A stretch of 45,633 nt of DNA from Mayfieldus sp963841445 (GTDB lineage: Bacteria; Actinomycetota; Thermoleophilia; Solirubrobacterales; 70-9). Shown here in pieces: positions 23,290-31,893 of the stretch. Numbering within the stretch: the first letter of the stretch is position 1; each line of letters begins with the position of its first letter. Both the position numbers and the translations under genes were made by a program. Location: positions 1 through 45,633 of the forward strand of contig CAWJCP010000011.1 of the NCBI GenBank assembly GCA_963841445.1. The letters are read 5' to 3'. Below the pieces are notes generated by a model. The model made no database searches. It worked only from the letters and a program-made list of their open reading frames with translations, and was not told where the DNA came from.

Positions 23290-24678
23290 TCAACCCCCTG
23301 TCCCGCCGCCGGACGCCGGGCGCAGGACCGCGGCCCGCCTTGCCTCCTGCTCGGCGCGCTGCTGCCCCTCCCTGACCCGCTCGGCACCCTTCAGCTCCAC
23401 GCAGAGGCGCCAGGTGATGAGCAGCACGATCACCGGCAGCACGAAGACCGCCACCCGGAAGATCCAGATCTGGGTCACGTAGGGGACGCCCAGGAAGACG
23501 TAGACGCGATCAGCGGAGCCGGCGATGAAGATCAGCACCACCCAGGTCAAGAAGGCGGCGCCGATCGCGGTGCGCCAGGGCCTGTCCCGGGGCCGGTCGA
23601 GCACGTTGTGGTTGGCACGATCGCCGCTCACGCGGCGCTCCAGCCACGGCCACGAGATCAGCGCCCCGAGGACGATCAGCGGGAACAGCGCCCCGCCCCA
23701 GAACGGGTTCGGGACAACGGTCCGGTTCGCGATCACGATGTCGAAATGGGGGACCAGCCGCAAAGCCCCGATCAGCCAGCCCAGGTACCAGTCCGGCTGG
23801 GCGCCGTTGGTCCCCTGCGCGACGTGGTAGGGGCCCCAGAGCCAGATCGGGTTGATCTGCACGAGCCCGCCGAGCAGCAGCAGGGCGGCGGTGACGGCGC
23901 AGAACAACCCCAGCGAGCGCGGCGCCTGGCCCGGGAAGGTCGGCACGCCGACCAGGCGCGACTCGGTCTGGCGGCGCAGGCGCCGGAACTGGCTGTGATG
24001 GCGGGAGGCGACGAGTGCCAGGTGGGCTCCGAGGAGCCCGCCGATCAGGACCGGCAGGAGCAAGACGTGGGCGATGTACATCTTCGACCAGAAGGCGGGG
24101 TCCCCGGGGAACTGATGCCCCCAGATCGCAAGCGCCAGGTTGGCGCCGACGAACGGGATCGACAGCGCCACCCCGTAGCCGATCGCCAGCCCCATCCCGG
24201 AGAGCAAGTCATCGGCCAGCGAGTAGCCGAGGTACCCCTCGAGCAGGGCGAGGAACAACATCGCCACCCCGATCAGGTAGGTGAGCTCGCGCGGCTTGCG
24301 GTAGGCGCCGGTGAAGAAGACGCGGATCAGGTGCAGGACGATCGCCGCGACGAAGACGTCGGCGGCCCAGTGATGGGTCTGGCGGATCAGCAGCCCCGCC
24401 TTGACCTCGAAGGAGATGTCGACGACCGACTTGTAGGCCCGCGTCATCTCCTGCCCCTGCAGGGGCGCGTAGGAGCCGTGGTAGATGGTGTGGGCGGTGC
24501 TGGGCTCGAAGAAGAAGGTCAGGTAGATGCCGGTGGCGACCAGGACCACGAACGCGTAGAGCGCCACTTCGCCGAGCAGGAACGACCAGTGATCGGGAAA
24601 CGCGTAGCGCAGCGTCTTGCGGATGAACCCCACCGAGCCACTGCGCTGGTCGAGGAACCGAACCGTGCGGCGGATCAT
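23290..24678 (-). CDS. qcrB: Cytochrome bc complex cytochrome b subunit (QcrB)
   Basis: 462 aa. The haem b ligands sit in two helices: RQTHHWAADVFVAAIVLHLI and YIAHVLLLPVLIGGLLGAHL followed by RHH. The quinol-site motif PDWY (a PEWY variant) is in NGAQPDWYLGWLIGALRLVP. It is longer than classical cytochrome b because of the C-terminal helices typical of actinobacterial QcrB. ATG 24678 overlaps the qcrA stop (ATGA). The frame stays open much further upstream but only as a shadow of qcrA. It is the last gene of the cta-qcr operon. Confidence 0.93.
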   Translation of the reverse strand: MIRRTVRFLDQRSGSVGFIRKTLRYAFPDHWSFLLGEVALYAFVVLVATGIYLTFFFEPSTAHTIYHGSYAPLQGQEMTRAYKSVVDISFEVKAGLLIRQTHHWAADVFVAAIVLHLIRVFFTGAYRKPRELTYLIGVAMLFLALLEGYLGYSLADDLLSGMGLAIGYGVALSIPFVGANLALAIWGHQFPGDPAFWSKMYIAHVLLLPVLIGGLLGAHLALVASRHHSQFRRLRRQTESRLVGVPTFPGQAPRSLGLFCAVTAALLLLGGLVQINPIWLWGPYHVAQGTNGAQPDWYLGWLIGALRLVPHFDIVIANRTVVPNPFWGGALFPLIVLGALISWPWLERRVSGDRANHNVLDRPRDRPWRTAIGAAFLTWVVLIFIAGSADRVYVFLGVPYVTQIWIFRVAVFVLPVIVLLITWRLCVELKGAERVREGQQRAEQEARRAAVLRPASGGGTGG

Positions 24679-25655
24679 GTCGACGGCCTTCTCGTGCGCA
24701 CTCCCCAGAACGACGGGCCGACGGGCCCGGAAAAGGTGCCCGCTGCGCGCAGCGCCCCGACCCTGTCGACGAGGAGCGGCAGCTGCGGCAGGTCGCGCCC
24801 CGCGGGGCCGAAGAGCACCGTGCCGCCCGTCGCCGGGTCGAAGGTCGAGTAGTGGCAGGGGCAGACCAGCGCCGGCTTCGGCTCCGCGGGCGGATAGCGG
24901 GGGGTGCGGTAGAGGGCGATCGCGCAGCCGGCGTGGGTGCAGATCTTCGAGAAGGCGAGGATTCCGTCGGGCGCCCAGTCGGCGCGGCCGGCGGGAAGCT
25001 CGAGGGCAGAGGGATCGAGGCGGACGACCACCAGCGGCGAGCCGAGCTGCTCCCGGTCGGCGCCCTCCGGATAGGCGGTGTAGAAGGTCTGCTGCTCGAT
25101 CTCGTCGGCGGCGAAGGGGCGGCCGTGCTCGTCGACGAGGCGGCGGCCGCGGCGCCAGGGCGTCTCGTAAAGCGACGCGGTGTCCAGCAACGGGCCCAGC
25201 GAGGCGAGCGGCGCCAGCAGCGCTGCCCCCACGGCCGCCCCGGCGGCGCCGGCGGCGACCGTGAACATCCGCCTGCGGGTGATCCGGCTGCCGCTCTCGT
25301 GGATCACCTGCACGAGCTCCAGCTGCTCGGTGGGCTGCTCCGAGGGGTAGTCCTCCTCGAGCTCCTCGCTGACGACGAGGCGCTTTCCGATCAGGATCAG
25401 CGCCGCCGCAAGCAGCGCGAAGGCTACCCCGAGGCTGAGCCCGAGCAGCTGGGTCAGGTGCGCCCATTCCAGGGTGTAGGCGAGGACGAACGTCACCGCG
25501 CAACCCGCCGCCGCCAGCAGCAGCCCGATCACGACCAGCTCGGCGCGGCGCTGCGGCTCGCCGGCGGGGACGATTCGCTGCGGCCGCCGGATGCGCCGCT
25601 TCCAGCCCAGCAGCACCAGCACCAGCAGCTTCAGTGCGCCCTTGATCGTCCTCAT
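24675..25655 (-). CDS. qcrA: Rieske Fe-S protein of the bc complex (QcrA)
   Basis: 326 aa. Three N-terminal transmembrane segments (about 38-60, 67-90 and 130-155, the last after TRRRMFT) are typical for actinobacterial QcrA. The C-terminal Rieske domain has the 2Fe-2S motifs CTHAGC and CPCHYS. It transfers electrons from quinol to the dihaem cytochrome. ATG 25655 follows GGAGCAGGG and overlaps the qcrC stop; the frame is open 14 codons further but that lies within qcrC. Confidence 0.93.
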   Translation of the reverse strand: MRTIKGALKLLVLVLLGWKRRIRRPQRIVPAGEPQRRAELVVIGLLLAAAGCAVTFVLAYTLEWAHLTQLLGLSLGVAFALLAAALILIGKRLVVSEELEEDYPSEQPTEQLELVQVIHESGSRITRRRMFTVAAGAAGAAVGAALLAPLASLGPLLDTASLYETPWRRGRRLVDEHGRPFAADEIEQQTFYTAYPEGADREQLGSPLVVVRLDPSALELPAGRADWAPDGILAFSKICTHAGCAIALYRTPRYPPAEPKPALVCPCHYSTFDPATGGTVLFGPAGRDLPQLPLLVDRVGALRAAGTFSGPVGPSFWGVRTRRPST

Positions 25656-26464
25656 GCCCTGCTCCGTCCCCCGAGCCGCTCGCCGATCAGCACGCACACC
25701 CCGACCAGCACGATCGCGGCGACCAGCCAGGCGACGATTCCCTCCGGCACCGGGCCGATGTGGCCGATCCCGATCCCCCCGCGGTCGTCGGGCTGCCTGC
25801 TGGCCCGGACGTAGGCGATGATCGAGTCGAGGTCGCGATCGCTGATCTGGCTCTTCGGGAAGCGCGGCATCAGGTAGGGACCGATGCGCACCGCCTCGGC
25901 TATCTGGGTATCGGTGGCGTGCTGGAGCACCGGCACCCTGGCGTCGGTCACATAGCCGCCCTCGCCGACGATCTGATGGCAGCCGGCGCAGTGCTCGGTG
26001 AACATCGTCATCCCCATCGAGAGGCTGGCGCCGGCGGGCCGTGGACGGGGGATCGCGGGCCCCTTGCCGAGCGAGGCGATGAACGCGGTCATCGCGCGGA
26101 TCTCACGGTCGTTGAAGTCCGGCCGGCCGCGCTCCGGCTCCTCCCCTGCCTTGCCGAGCGGCATCCGCCCGGTGCGCAGGTAGAAGTCGGGAGCCAGCGC
26201 TCCGACGCCGCGAAGCGGCGGGCCGGACCCTTGGGCACCGCCGCCGCCGCCGGTTTCGGACGATGCCACGCCGCGGCCGCCGACCCCGTGGCAGCTGAGG
26301 CAGTTGGCGGCGTAGAGCTGCGAGCCGAACTCGACCTGCGACTGGCCGGGCTGCGGCTGAGGGTGGACTATTCCGCCCGGGGGCTGCGCGGCGGCGACGG
26401 CCGCACCTGCGAGCGCGGCCGCCGCGACGGCTGCTGCGATCGTCCTGGAGCGCCGCGAGCTCAT
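25652..26464 (-). CDS. qcrC: Dihaem cytochrome c of the bc complex (QcrC)
   Basis: 270 aa. A signal-like hydrophobic N-terminus (AAAVAAAALAGAAVAAAQPP) precedes two class I cytochrome c domains with CLSCHG and CAGCHQ; axial Met candidates lie in TGRMPLG and PYLMPRFP. A C-terminal transmembrane helix (GIVAWLVAAIVLVGVCVLIG) anchors it. This is the actinobacterial replacement of cytochrome c1 plus soluble cytochrome c, passing electrons directly to the oxidase. The ATG overlaps the upstream small membrane gene (ATGA). Confidence 0.92.
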   Translation of the reverse strand: MSSRRSRTIAAAVAAAALAGAAVAAAQPPGGIVHPQPQPGQSQVEFGSQLYAANCLSCHGVGGRGVASSETGGGGGAQGSGPPLRGVGALAPDFYLRTGRMPLGKAGEEPERGRPDFNDREIRAMTAFIASLGKGPAIPRPRPAGASLSMGMTMFTEHCAGCHQIVGEGGYVTDARVPVLQHATDTQIAEAVRIGPYLMPRFPKSQISDRDLDSIIAYVRASRQPDDRGGIGIGHIGPVPEGIVAWLVAAIVLVGVCVLIGERLGGRSRA

Positions 26465-26865
26465 GACTGCTGGCAGTTGGTGAGCACGGTGACGCCGATC
26501 CCGCTCAGGACGATGATCAGCAAGAAGAGCGGGGTGATCGCGACTCCGACGGTGGCCAGAAAGTGGACCCGACCCCCCGGAGGAGCGCTGCCAGCGTCCT
26601 CGGTGGCGCGATAGATGGAGACGGCGGTGAGCCCGGCGCCCAGCGCGACCGCCGCCGCGATCACGGTAGCGCCGATCGCCCAGGCATCGATCGCGATGCC
26701 CCACATCGTCCCGGCGGGGCTGCAGCGGGCCTGCGAGATCCAGTAGCCGAGTCCGAACTGGGTCACCCAGGCAAGCGGCGCCCCGGCGACCGCAAACCAG
26801 AGCAGCGGCGAGGTCGGAGAGGTCGGTGGGCGCAGGTTCGGGAGCATCGGGAGGGGCGGCCTCAT
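26461..26865 (-). CDS. Small membrane protein between ctaE and qcrC
   Basis: 134 aa with about three transmembrane segments (LLWFAVAGAPLAWVTQFGLG, WAIGATVIAAAVALGAGL, FLATVGVAITPLFLLIIVLS). I do not recognise a named family. Its position between ctaE and qcrC, with ATGA overlaps on both sides, shows strict co-expression with the oxidase and bc complex, so it may be an accessory or assembly subunit. Cytochrome oxidase subunit IV (CtaF) is an alternative, but its typical pattern is not evident. Confidence 0.8.
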   Translation of the reverse strand: MRPPLPMLPNLRPPTSPTSPLLWFAVAGAPLAWVTQFGLGYWISQARCSPAGTMWGIAIDAWAIGATVIAAAVALGAGLTAVSIYRATEDAGSAPPGGRVHFLATVGVAITPLFLLIIVLSGIGVTVLTNCQQS

Positions 26866-27482
26866 AGCGACGGGTAGAGCTGGGTCAGCACGACGAAGAT
26901 CGCCAGCAGGCTGACGAAGTACCAGTACAGCGCGAGCACCCGAATCGCGATCAGCCGGTAGTTGGTGATCCCCCCGAGCAGCTTCGCGAGCACCCAGACG
27001 TCGATCAAGAGCCCGACCGCCACGTGGGCGTGATGGGTGCCGAGCAGGGTGAAGTAGATCGAGCCGTAGGCGTCCTGGCCGGGCCCGAACCTGTTGAAGT
27101 CGTCGACGAACAGATGGACCTGCAGCCCCAGGTAGGTGGCCTGGATCGCGGTCGCCAGCGCCAGCAGCCACCAGGCGCGCCAGCGCTCGCCGGCGAGCGC
27201 CGCGCGCACCGCGCCAAAGACCGGAATCGTGCTCGCGACCAACATCCCCGTGAAAACCAGCGGCAGGACCACCGACGGCTTCGGGATCCCGTCCGGGGGC
27301 CATGTGCCTGCCTTGAAGCGCAAATAGAAGTAGGTCGCGATCAGGCAGCCGAAGAGGGCGGCCTCGGTGGCGACCAGCAGCGCCATCCCCCACCAGCCGC
27401 TCGGAAGCGCTCGCCGCTGGCGCTCGACCCCGGCCGCGGCGCGGCTCGCGGTCGCCTCCATGCTGCGGGTGATCGCGCTCAT
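26862..27482 (-). CDS. ctaE: Cytochrome c oxidase subunit III
   Basis: 206 aa with five transmembrane helices. GMALLVATEAALFGCLIATY has the conserved Glu of helix I, YFTLLGTHHAHVAVGLL the HH motif, and ALYWYFVSLLAIFVVLTQLY the C-terminal helix, all standard for the short subunit III of bacterial oxidases. The ATG overlaps the ctaD stop and its stop overlaps the next gene, so translation is coupled on both sides. Confidence 0.93.
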   Translation of the reverse strand: MSAITRSMEATASRAAAGVERQRRALPSGWWGMALLVATEAALFGCLIATYFYLRFKAGTWPPDGIPKPSVVLPLVFTGMLVASTIPVFGAVRAALAGERWRAWWLLALATAIQATYLGLQVHLFVDDFNRFGPGQDAYGSIYFTLLGTHHAHVAVGLLIDVWVLAKLLGGITNYRLIAIRVLALYWYFVSLLAIFVVLTQLYPSL

Positions 27483-29383
27483 GCCTCCTGCGGCTCCTTC
27501 CCGAGCCAGGCGGCCAGCACCAGCAGGGCGAGGCCGAGGAAGACCGCCGACGCGATCCAGAGCTGCAGCAGCGCAAATGCGAAGACGCCGGTCAGCGAGA
27601 GGGCCAGCAGAGGCGGCCAGGGAGAGTTGGAGGGCATCTCGAGGATCTCGTCCCATTCGGCGTCGAGGACGGTGCTCGCTGGCGTCTCGTGGCCCTGCTC
27701 GAGGACCCTCTCGCCGCGCTCGAGGTTTCGCCCATCCTCCGCTCTGTCCTCGCGGTCCCACATCGGATAGGCGCTGCTGACCGTTGGAATGACCGCGTAG
27801 TTGTAGGCCGGGGGCGGCGACGTCGTCGCCCACTCCAAGGTGTCGCCCTCCCAGGGGTCGTTGCCCACCCGCGCGCCGCGGAACAGGCTCAAGGTGAGGT
27901 TCACGACGACCGCCAGCAGCCCCGCGGCGAGCAGGTATGCGCCCAGGCTCTCGATCAGGTTGTAGCCGGTCCAGCCGAGCCCGCCCGGATAGGTGTACTG
28001 ACGGCGCGGCATCCCGAGCAGCCCGACGATGTGCATCGGGAAGAAGGTCACGTTCATGCCCACGAAGGTGAGCCAGAAGCTGACCTTGCCCCAACCCTCG
28101 TGGTACATCCGCCCGGTGACCTTCGGGAACCAGTAGAACATCCCCCCGATCAGCGGGAACACGGCGGCCCCGAAGATCACGTAGTGGAAATGGGCGACCA
28201 CGTAGTAGGTGTCGGTGAGCTGTTGGTCGAACGGGATCGCCGCGAAGGTGATCCCCGAGAGACCGCCGAGGATGAAGACGACGATGAAGCCGACGATGTA
28301 GAGCAGCGGGGTCTTGAAGCGCGGCGTGCCGGTGAGGATCGTCGTGATCCAGGCGAATAACTGGATCCCGCTCGGGATCACGATGATCATGCTGGCGGCG
28401 GCGAAGTAGATCGTGGTCACGGTGGAGAGGCCGACCGCGAACATGTGATGCGCCCAGACGCCGAAGCCGATGAAGGCGACGAGGATCTCTGCCAGCGCGA
28501 CGAGCGGGAAGGCCACCATCCTGCGGCGCACGAACGTGGGGATGATCGAGGTGGCGATCCCGAAGGCCGGCAGAATGATGATGTAGACCTCCGGGTGGCC
28601 GAAGATCCAGAACAAGTTCTGCCAGAGGATCGTGTCGCCGCCCCGGGCCAGGTCGTAGAAGTGAAAGCCGAGCAGGCGGTCGAGCTCGAGCAGGACCAGC
28701 GCCGTGGTCAGCGCCGGCAGCGCGAAGACGAGCGCGAAGGAGACGGCGAGGAAGGCGAAGCAGAAGAGCGGCATCCGATTCAGCGACATTCCCGGCGCCC
28801 GCAGCTTGAAGATCGTGACGATGAAGTTGATCGCCGCCGCCAGCGTCGAGATGCCGTTGAAGATCAGCCCCAGGGCGTAGAAGTCGATCCCGGAGCCGGG
28901 GCTGTAGGTCTTCGACGCGAGGGGCACGTAGTTGAACCAGCCCGCGGTCGGGCCATGCCCGGACAGCAGCCCCACATACATGAAGGTCCCGGAGCAGAGG
29001 TAGATCCAGAAAGAGAGCGCGTTGAGACGCGGGAAGGCCATGTCCCGGGCGCCGATCATCAATGGCACCAGGTAGTTCCCGAACGCCCCGATCGACATCG
29101 GGATCACGAACAGGAAGATCATCGTCACCCCGTGCATCGTCATCACCTGGTTGAAGGTGTTCGGATCGAGCACGGTCTGGTTCGGGCCGATCAGCTGGGT
29201 GCGAATCAGCAGCGCTTCGACGCCCCCGGCGGCGAAGAAGGCCAGGGCGGTGAAGAAGTAGAGGATCCCGATCCGCTTGTGGTCGGTGGTGGTCAGCCAG
29301 CCGAGCACCCCGGGGGGCTCTTCCCAGATCCGCTCCAGGCGGTCGATCGTCGGGGCGGCGGCTTTCGGTGTCGCGATCGCCAT
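27479..29383 (-). CDS. ctaD: Cytochrome c oxidase subunit I
   Basis: 634 aa. Haem-copper oxidase features are all present: the low-spin haem His in TMHGVTMIF, GHPEVYIIILPAFG with the CuB His, the Glu of the D channel and the cross-linked Tyr, WAHHMFAVG with the two other CuB His, and VAHFHYVIFGAAVF with haem a and a3 ligands. GHPEV points to the A1 subclass. A C-terminal addition of about 100 residues (soluble part, then two helices beginning WPPLLALSLTG) extends beyond the usual 530-560 aa core. ATG 29383 lies two bases after the ctaC stop. Confidence 0.95.
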   Translation of the reverse strand: MAIATPKAAAPTIDRLERIWEEPPGVLGWLTTTDHKRIGILYFFTALAFFAAGGVEALLIRTQLIGPNQTVLDPNTFNQVMTMHGVTMIFLFVIPMSIGAFGNYLVPLMIGARDMAFPRLNALSFWIYLCSGTFMYVGLLSGHGPTAGWFNYVPLASKTYSPGSGIDFYALGLIFNGISTLAAAINFIVTIFKLRAPGMSLNRMPLFCFAFLAVSFALVFALPALTTALVLLELDRLLGFHFYDLARGGDTILWQNLFWIFGHPEVYIIILPAFGIATSIIPTFVRRRMVAFPLVALAEILVAFIGFGVWAHHMFAVGLSTVTTIYFAAASMIIVIPSGIQLFAWITTILTGTPRFKTPLLYIVGFIVVFILGGLSGITFAAIPFDQQLTDTYYVVAHFHYVIFGAAVFPLIGGMFYWFPKVTGRMYHEGWGKVSFWLTFVGMNVTFFPMHIVGLLGMPRRQYTYPGGLGWTGYNLIESLGAYLLAAGLLAVVVNLTLSLFRGARVGNDPWEGDTLEWATTSPPPAYNYAVIPTVSSAYPMWDREDRAEDGRNLERGERVLEQGHETPASTVLDAEWDEILEMPSNSPWPPLLALSLTGVFAFALLQLWIASAVFLGLALLVLAAWLGKEPQEA

Positions 29384-29385
29384 GC

Positions 29386-30384
29386 CTAGCGCCTGGTCGT
29401 CAGGTAGTCGAGAAGCGCCCTGAAGTCGGGGTCGCTGAGGTCGAAGCCGGGCATCCTGTTGCCCGGCTTTATCCCCTGCGGATCGTGAATCCATTCACGC
29501 AGGTGGGGGCGATCGTTGGGGATCGTGTCGGCGGCCAGCGTCGTGCGGGTCGCCAGGTGAGTGAGGTCGGGACCGACGTCGCCGCGGGCAGCGGTTCCGC
29601 GCAGGGTGTGGCAGCTGGCGCAGCCGTTCGACATCAGGACCCGCTCGCCGGTGGTCTGCTCGGCGCTCGCGGGCGGCGGTGTCGGCGCCGCCATGTTCGC
29701 CAGCCAGGCGCGAAAGCGGGCCGGCGGGTCAGCGAAGACCTTCATCGCCATGTGCGCGTGCTGGAGGCCGCAGAACTCCGCGCACTGGCCCCGGTAGACG
29801 CCCGGCTGGTCGGCGTAGAGAAGGATCCGGTTCGACTGGCCGGGGATCATGTCGATCTTGCGGTTCAGCTCCGGGACCCAGAACGAGTGGATCACGTCGG
29901 CGGTGCGGGCGACCAGGTTCACCCGGGTGCGAGCGGGGATGTGGATCTCGTTCGCGGTTACGGCATCGGTGCCCGGATAGCGCACCTCCCAGAACCATTG
30001 ATGGCCCACCACCTCGACGGTCAGCGCCGTCGAGCTGCGCTTCGGCGCCTCGGTGCTGCGGATCACGTATAGGTCGGAGATCCCGAACAGCACCACCAGG
30101 ACGATCGCCGGAACGACCATCCCGAAGCCAATGACAAGACCGGTGCTGGCGCGCTCGTTCTCGCCCAGGATCGGCAAGCCGGGCCGATCGCGCCGAATCC
30201 AGCCGACCACGAGCAGCGCGACGGCGCCGAAGAACACGATCGCGGCGGCGCCGAGCATCCACCACCAAAGGTCGGCGATGTCGCGAGATGCGTGGCTATG
30301 CGGGTCGAGGGTGGACTGCTTTCCGCAGCCGAGCAGCGCAAGCGCGCAGGCAAGAGCGGCCGCCGTGGCGGCCCGCCTCCTCAC
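29386..30384 (-). CDS. ctaC: Cytochrome c oxidase subunit II with fused cytochrome c domain
   Basis: 332 aa. With GTG 30384 the N-terminus is MRRRAATAAALACALALLGC, a lipoprotein signal with Cys20 as lipid site. Two transmembrane helices follow, then the CuA cupredoxin domain (GHQWFWEVRYPG; CAEFCGLQHAHM as CuA ligands), and a C-terminal cytochrome c domain with CASCHT and distal Met in PGNRMPGF. This caa3-type layout means the oxidase needs no soluble cytochrome c. An ATG 63 bases upstream would give an odd Cys-rich extension and spoil the signal peptide. It is the first gene of the cta-qcr operon. Confidence 0.93.
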   Translation of the reverse strand: MRRRAATAAALACALALLGCGKQSTLDPHSHASRDIADLWWWMLGAAAIVFFGAVALLVVGWIRRDRPGLPILGENERASTGLVIGFGMVVPAIVLVVLFGISDLYVIRSTEAPKRSSTALTVEVVGHQWFWEVRYPGTDAVTANEIHIPARTRVNLVARTADVIHSFWVPELNRKIDMIPGQSNRILLYADQPGVYRGQCAEFCGLQHAHMAMKVFADPPARFRAWLANMAAPTPPPASAEQTTGERVLMSNGCASCHTLRGTAARGDVGPDLTHLATRTTLAADTIPNDRPHLREWIHDPQGIKPGNRMPGFDLSDPDFRALLDYLTTRR

Positions 30385-30684
30385 CCCGCGACCCCCGGCC
30401 TGCGGCTGACCGCGGCAGCAGCCAGGCAGCCCGTCGCCGGTGGCCAACCAGGTACCGCTGCAATGTCAGCGCGCGCCGTCACCGTCACATGCGAACTCCG
30501 ACCCCGAGAGACGTCTCATCCGTACCCAGGGCGGATTGGACGAAAACCTCGGCGCGAACCCTATGGCCGGGCCCGAGGGCGCCCCCGCGATGGTCAGCGC
30601 GCTGACAGCGAGCGGCATCCGCATTTGCCCGCGAATCGCCGCACGATCGCCAAGCCCGCGCCGACGACTCGCCGATCTGGTCCG
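30385..30684. other. Intergenic region upstream of ctaC and the DJ-1/PfpI gene
   Basis: Roughly 300 bases without a gene I can support. It must hold the minus-strand promoter of the cta-qcr operon, but I could not pick a convincing hexamer pair. It contains the palindrome at 30593-30606 and a half-copy (TGTCAGCGCGC) near 30464. The plus-strand stress promoter follows at 30686. Confidence 0.6.
30593..30606. repeat. 14-bp perfect palindrome, second copy
   Basis: GTCAGCGCGCTGAC is identical to the core of the palindrome at 8987-9002. It lies about 80 bases before the -35 of the DJ-1/PfpI promoter and about 210 bases upstream of ctaC. It could be an operator; no protein is implicated by the sequence. 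Confidence 0.45.
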
Positions 30685-30685
30685 G

Positions 30686-30709
30686 GTTTCATCCCCCGCG
30701 CCTGGGTAG
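30686..30709 (+). promoter_or_regulatory. Sigma-B/sigma-F-type promoter of the DJ-1/PfpI gene
   Basis: GTTTCA (30686-30691), 12 bases, GGGTAG (30704-30709). The wider match GGTTTC...CCTGGGTAG is shared with the promoter at 34437, with one base more of spacing there. It lies 38 bases before ATG 30747, leaving room for the leader with AAAGGAG. Confidence 0.7.
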
Positions 30710-30746
30710 TCGTGATGCAGGCAAGAGACGAAAGGAGCAGGTTCAT

Positions 30747-31337
30747 ATGTCTGACGAGCTGCAGGGGAAGAAGGTGGCGTTTCTAGTCGCCAACGAGGGG
30801 GTCGAGCAGGTTGAGCTCACCGAGCCGCTCAAGGCGGTTCGCGAAGCCGGCGCGGAGGCGCATCTGATTGCGCCCGAGAGCGGCGATGTCCAGGGCTTCA
30901 ATCACCTCGACAAGGGAGACGTGTTCCAGGCCGACTGCAGCGTCGAGGAGGTCGATGCCTCCGAGTACGACGGTTTGGTCTTGCCTGGCGGGGTCGCGAA
31001 CCCGGACATCCTGCGCACGGTCGCAGCGGCTGTCGAGTTTGCCCGTTCCTTCTTCGAGCAGGGCAAGCCGGTGGCGGCGATCTGCCACGGTCCCTGGACC
31101 CTGGTCGAGGCCGACGTCGTGCGCGATCGCACGCTTACCTCATGGCCGAGCCTGCAGACAGACATCCGCAATGCGGGGGGCGAATGGATCGACGAGGAGG
31201 TCCACGTCGACCAGGGTCTGGTCACGAGCCGCAAGCCCGACGATCTCGAAGCGTTCTGCGCGAAGGTGGTCGAGGAGATCGCCGAGGGCAAGCACGAGGG
31301 CCAGCATCCCGAGGTCGCCGCGGCGAGCGGTTCCTGA
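30747..31337 (+). CDS. DJ-1/PfpI family protein
   Basis: 196 aa, the usual length for the family. The nucleophile elbow AAICHGPWTLVEAD places Cys113 next to His114, and the acidic partner is in ANEGVEQVELTEPL. Closest in style to PfpI/YhbO-type proteins, which are stress-induced and have been described as protease, glyoxalase or deglycase; activity cannot be decided from sequence. AAAGGAG stands upstream of ATG. The stress-type promoter and the neighbouring sigma-factor module fit a general-stress role. A terminator-like hairpin separates it from the convergent STAS gene. Confidence 0.92.
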   Translation: MSDELQGKKVAFLVANEGVEQVELTEPLKAVREAGAEAHLIAPESGDVQGFNHLDKGDVFQADCSVEEVDASEYDGLVLPGGVANPDILRTVAAAVEFARSFFEQGKPVAAICHGPWTLVEADVVRDRTLTSWPSLQTDIRNAGGEWIDEEVHVDQGLVTSRKPDDLEAFCAKVVEEIAEGKHEGQHPEVAAASGS

Positions 31338-31364
31338 GCCCACCAGCCACTCGAATGATCGATT

Positions 31365-31387
31365 CCGGGTCGCCGCCGGCGGCCCGG
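31365..31387. terminator. Hairpin between convergent DJ-1/PfpI and STAS genes
   Basis: CCGGGTCGCC pairs with GGCGGCCCGG around a GCC loop, ten pairs with one G-T. It lies between the two stop codons and could end transcription from both sides. It has no T run, so termination is inferred from position and stem only. Confidence 0.5.
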
Positions 31388-31395
31388 AGGTGCTC

Positions 31396-31761
31396 CTACT
31401 GCCGCAGAAGGGCGATCGCGTCCTCGCTGGTGTCGCGAATCGCGATCGCCTGGTCGAGCCCCGTCACCTCGAGCAGCCGCTTGACCTCCGGCTCGGGACA
31501 GCAGATCGAGAGCGCGGCACCGTCGCCGTTGCGCGCCTGAAGCTCCTTCCAGGCCTCGACGATCACCCCCAGACCGGTCGAGTCGATGAAGCCGCAGTCG
31601 CTCATGTTGATCATTACCGCCTTCGCCCCGCTCTTGATTGCTTCATGAAGGGGCTCGCGCAGCGCAGCCGCTGTTGCCTGGTCGAGCTCGCCAGTCACCG
31701 AGAACACCCGGATCCCGTCCTCGAGGGATTCTGTTTCGACGTTGAAAGGGGCGATCGTCAT
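31396..31761 (-). CDS. STAS-domain anti-sigma factor antagonist
   Basis: 121 aa, a single STAS domain like RsbV/SpoIIAA. The phosphorylatable Ser is Ser61 in FIDSTGLGVIVEA, and VFSVTGELDQATAAAL is the N-terminal strand pattern. In partner switching, the unphosphorylated form binds the anti-sigma kinase and frees the sigma factor. The other partners (phosphatase, kinase, sigma) follow within 5 kb. AGAGGA precedes ATG. The leader contains a strong hairpin at 31787-31808. Confidence 0.93.
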   Translation of the reverse strand: MTIAPFNVETESLEDGIRVFSVTGELDQATAAALREPLHEAIKSGAKAVMINMSDCGFIDSTGLGVIVEAWKELQARNGDGAALSICCPEPEVKRLLEVTGLDQAIAIRDTSEDAIALLRQ

Positions 31762-31786
31762 TTCAGTCCTCTTGACTTCAATGCAA

Positions 31787-31808
31787 ACCCCCGCGCAGCC
31801 GCGGGGGT
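31787..31808 (-). promoter_or_regulatory. Hairpin in the leader of the STAS gene
   Basis: ACCCCCGCG (31787-31795) and CGCGGGGGT (31800-31808) form a perfect nine-pair stem with a four-base loop. On the minus strand it is followed by TTTGCATT and lies 26 bases before the ATG of the STAS gene, so it could act as attenuator, as weak terminator, or as insulation from the divergent phosphatase gene. Confidence 0.5.
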
Positions 31809-31839
31809 GCGAGCTACGCCGTTGGATCTGGACCGGGAC

Positions 31840-31866
31840 CTACCCGGGATGAGGCAGCGATCCTAA
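31840..31866 (-). promoter_or_regulatory. Weak sigma-B-like promoter of the STAS gene
   Basis: On the minus strand GTTAGG, 16 bases, then GGGTAG (31845-31840). The -10 is identical to the better sites but the -35 has an A for the third T and the spacing is longer. A transcript from here would carry the leader hairpin. Confidence 0.3.
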
Positions 31867-31893
31867 CACCGGAGTCGCTCGCGGCTGCGCGAG

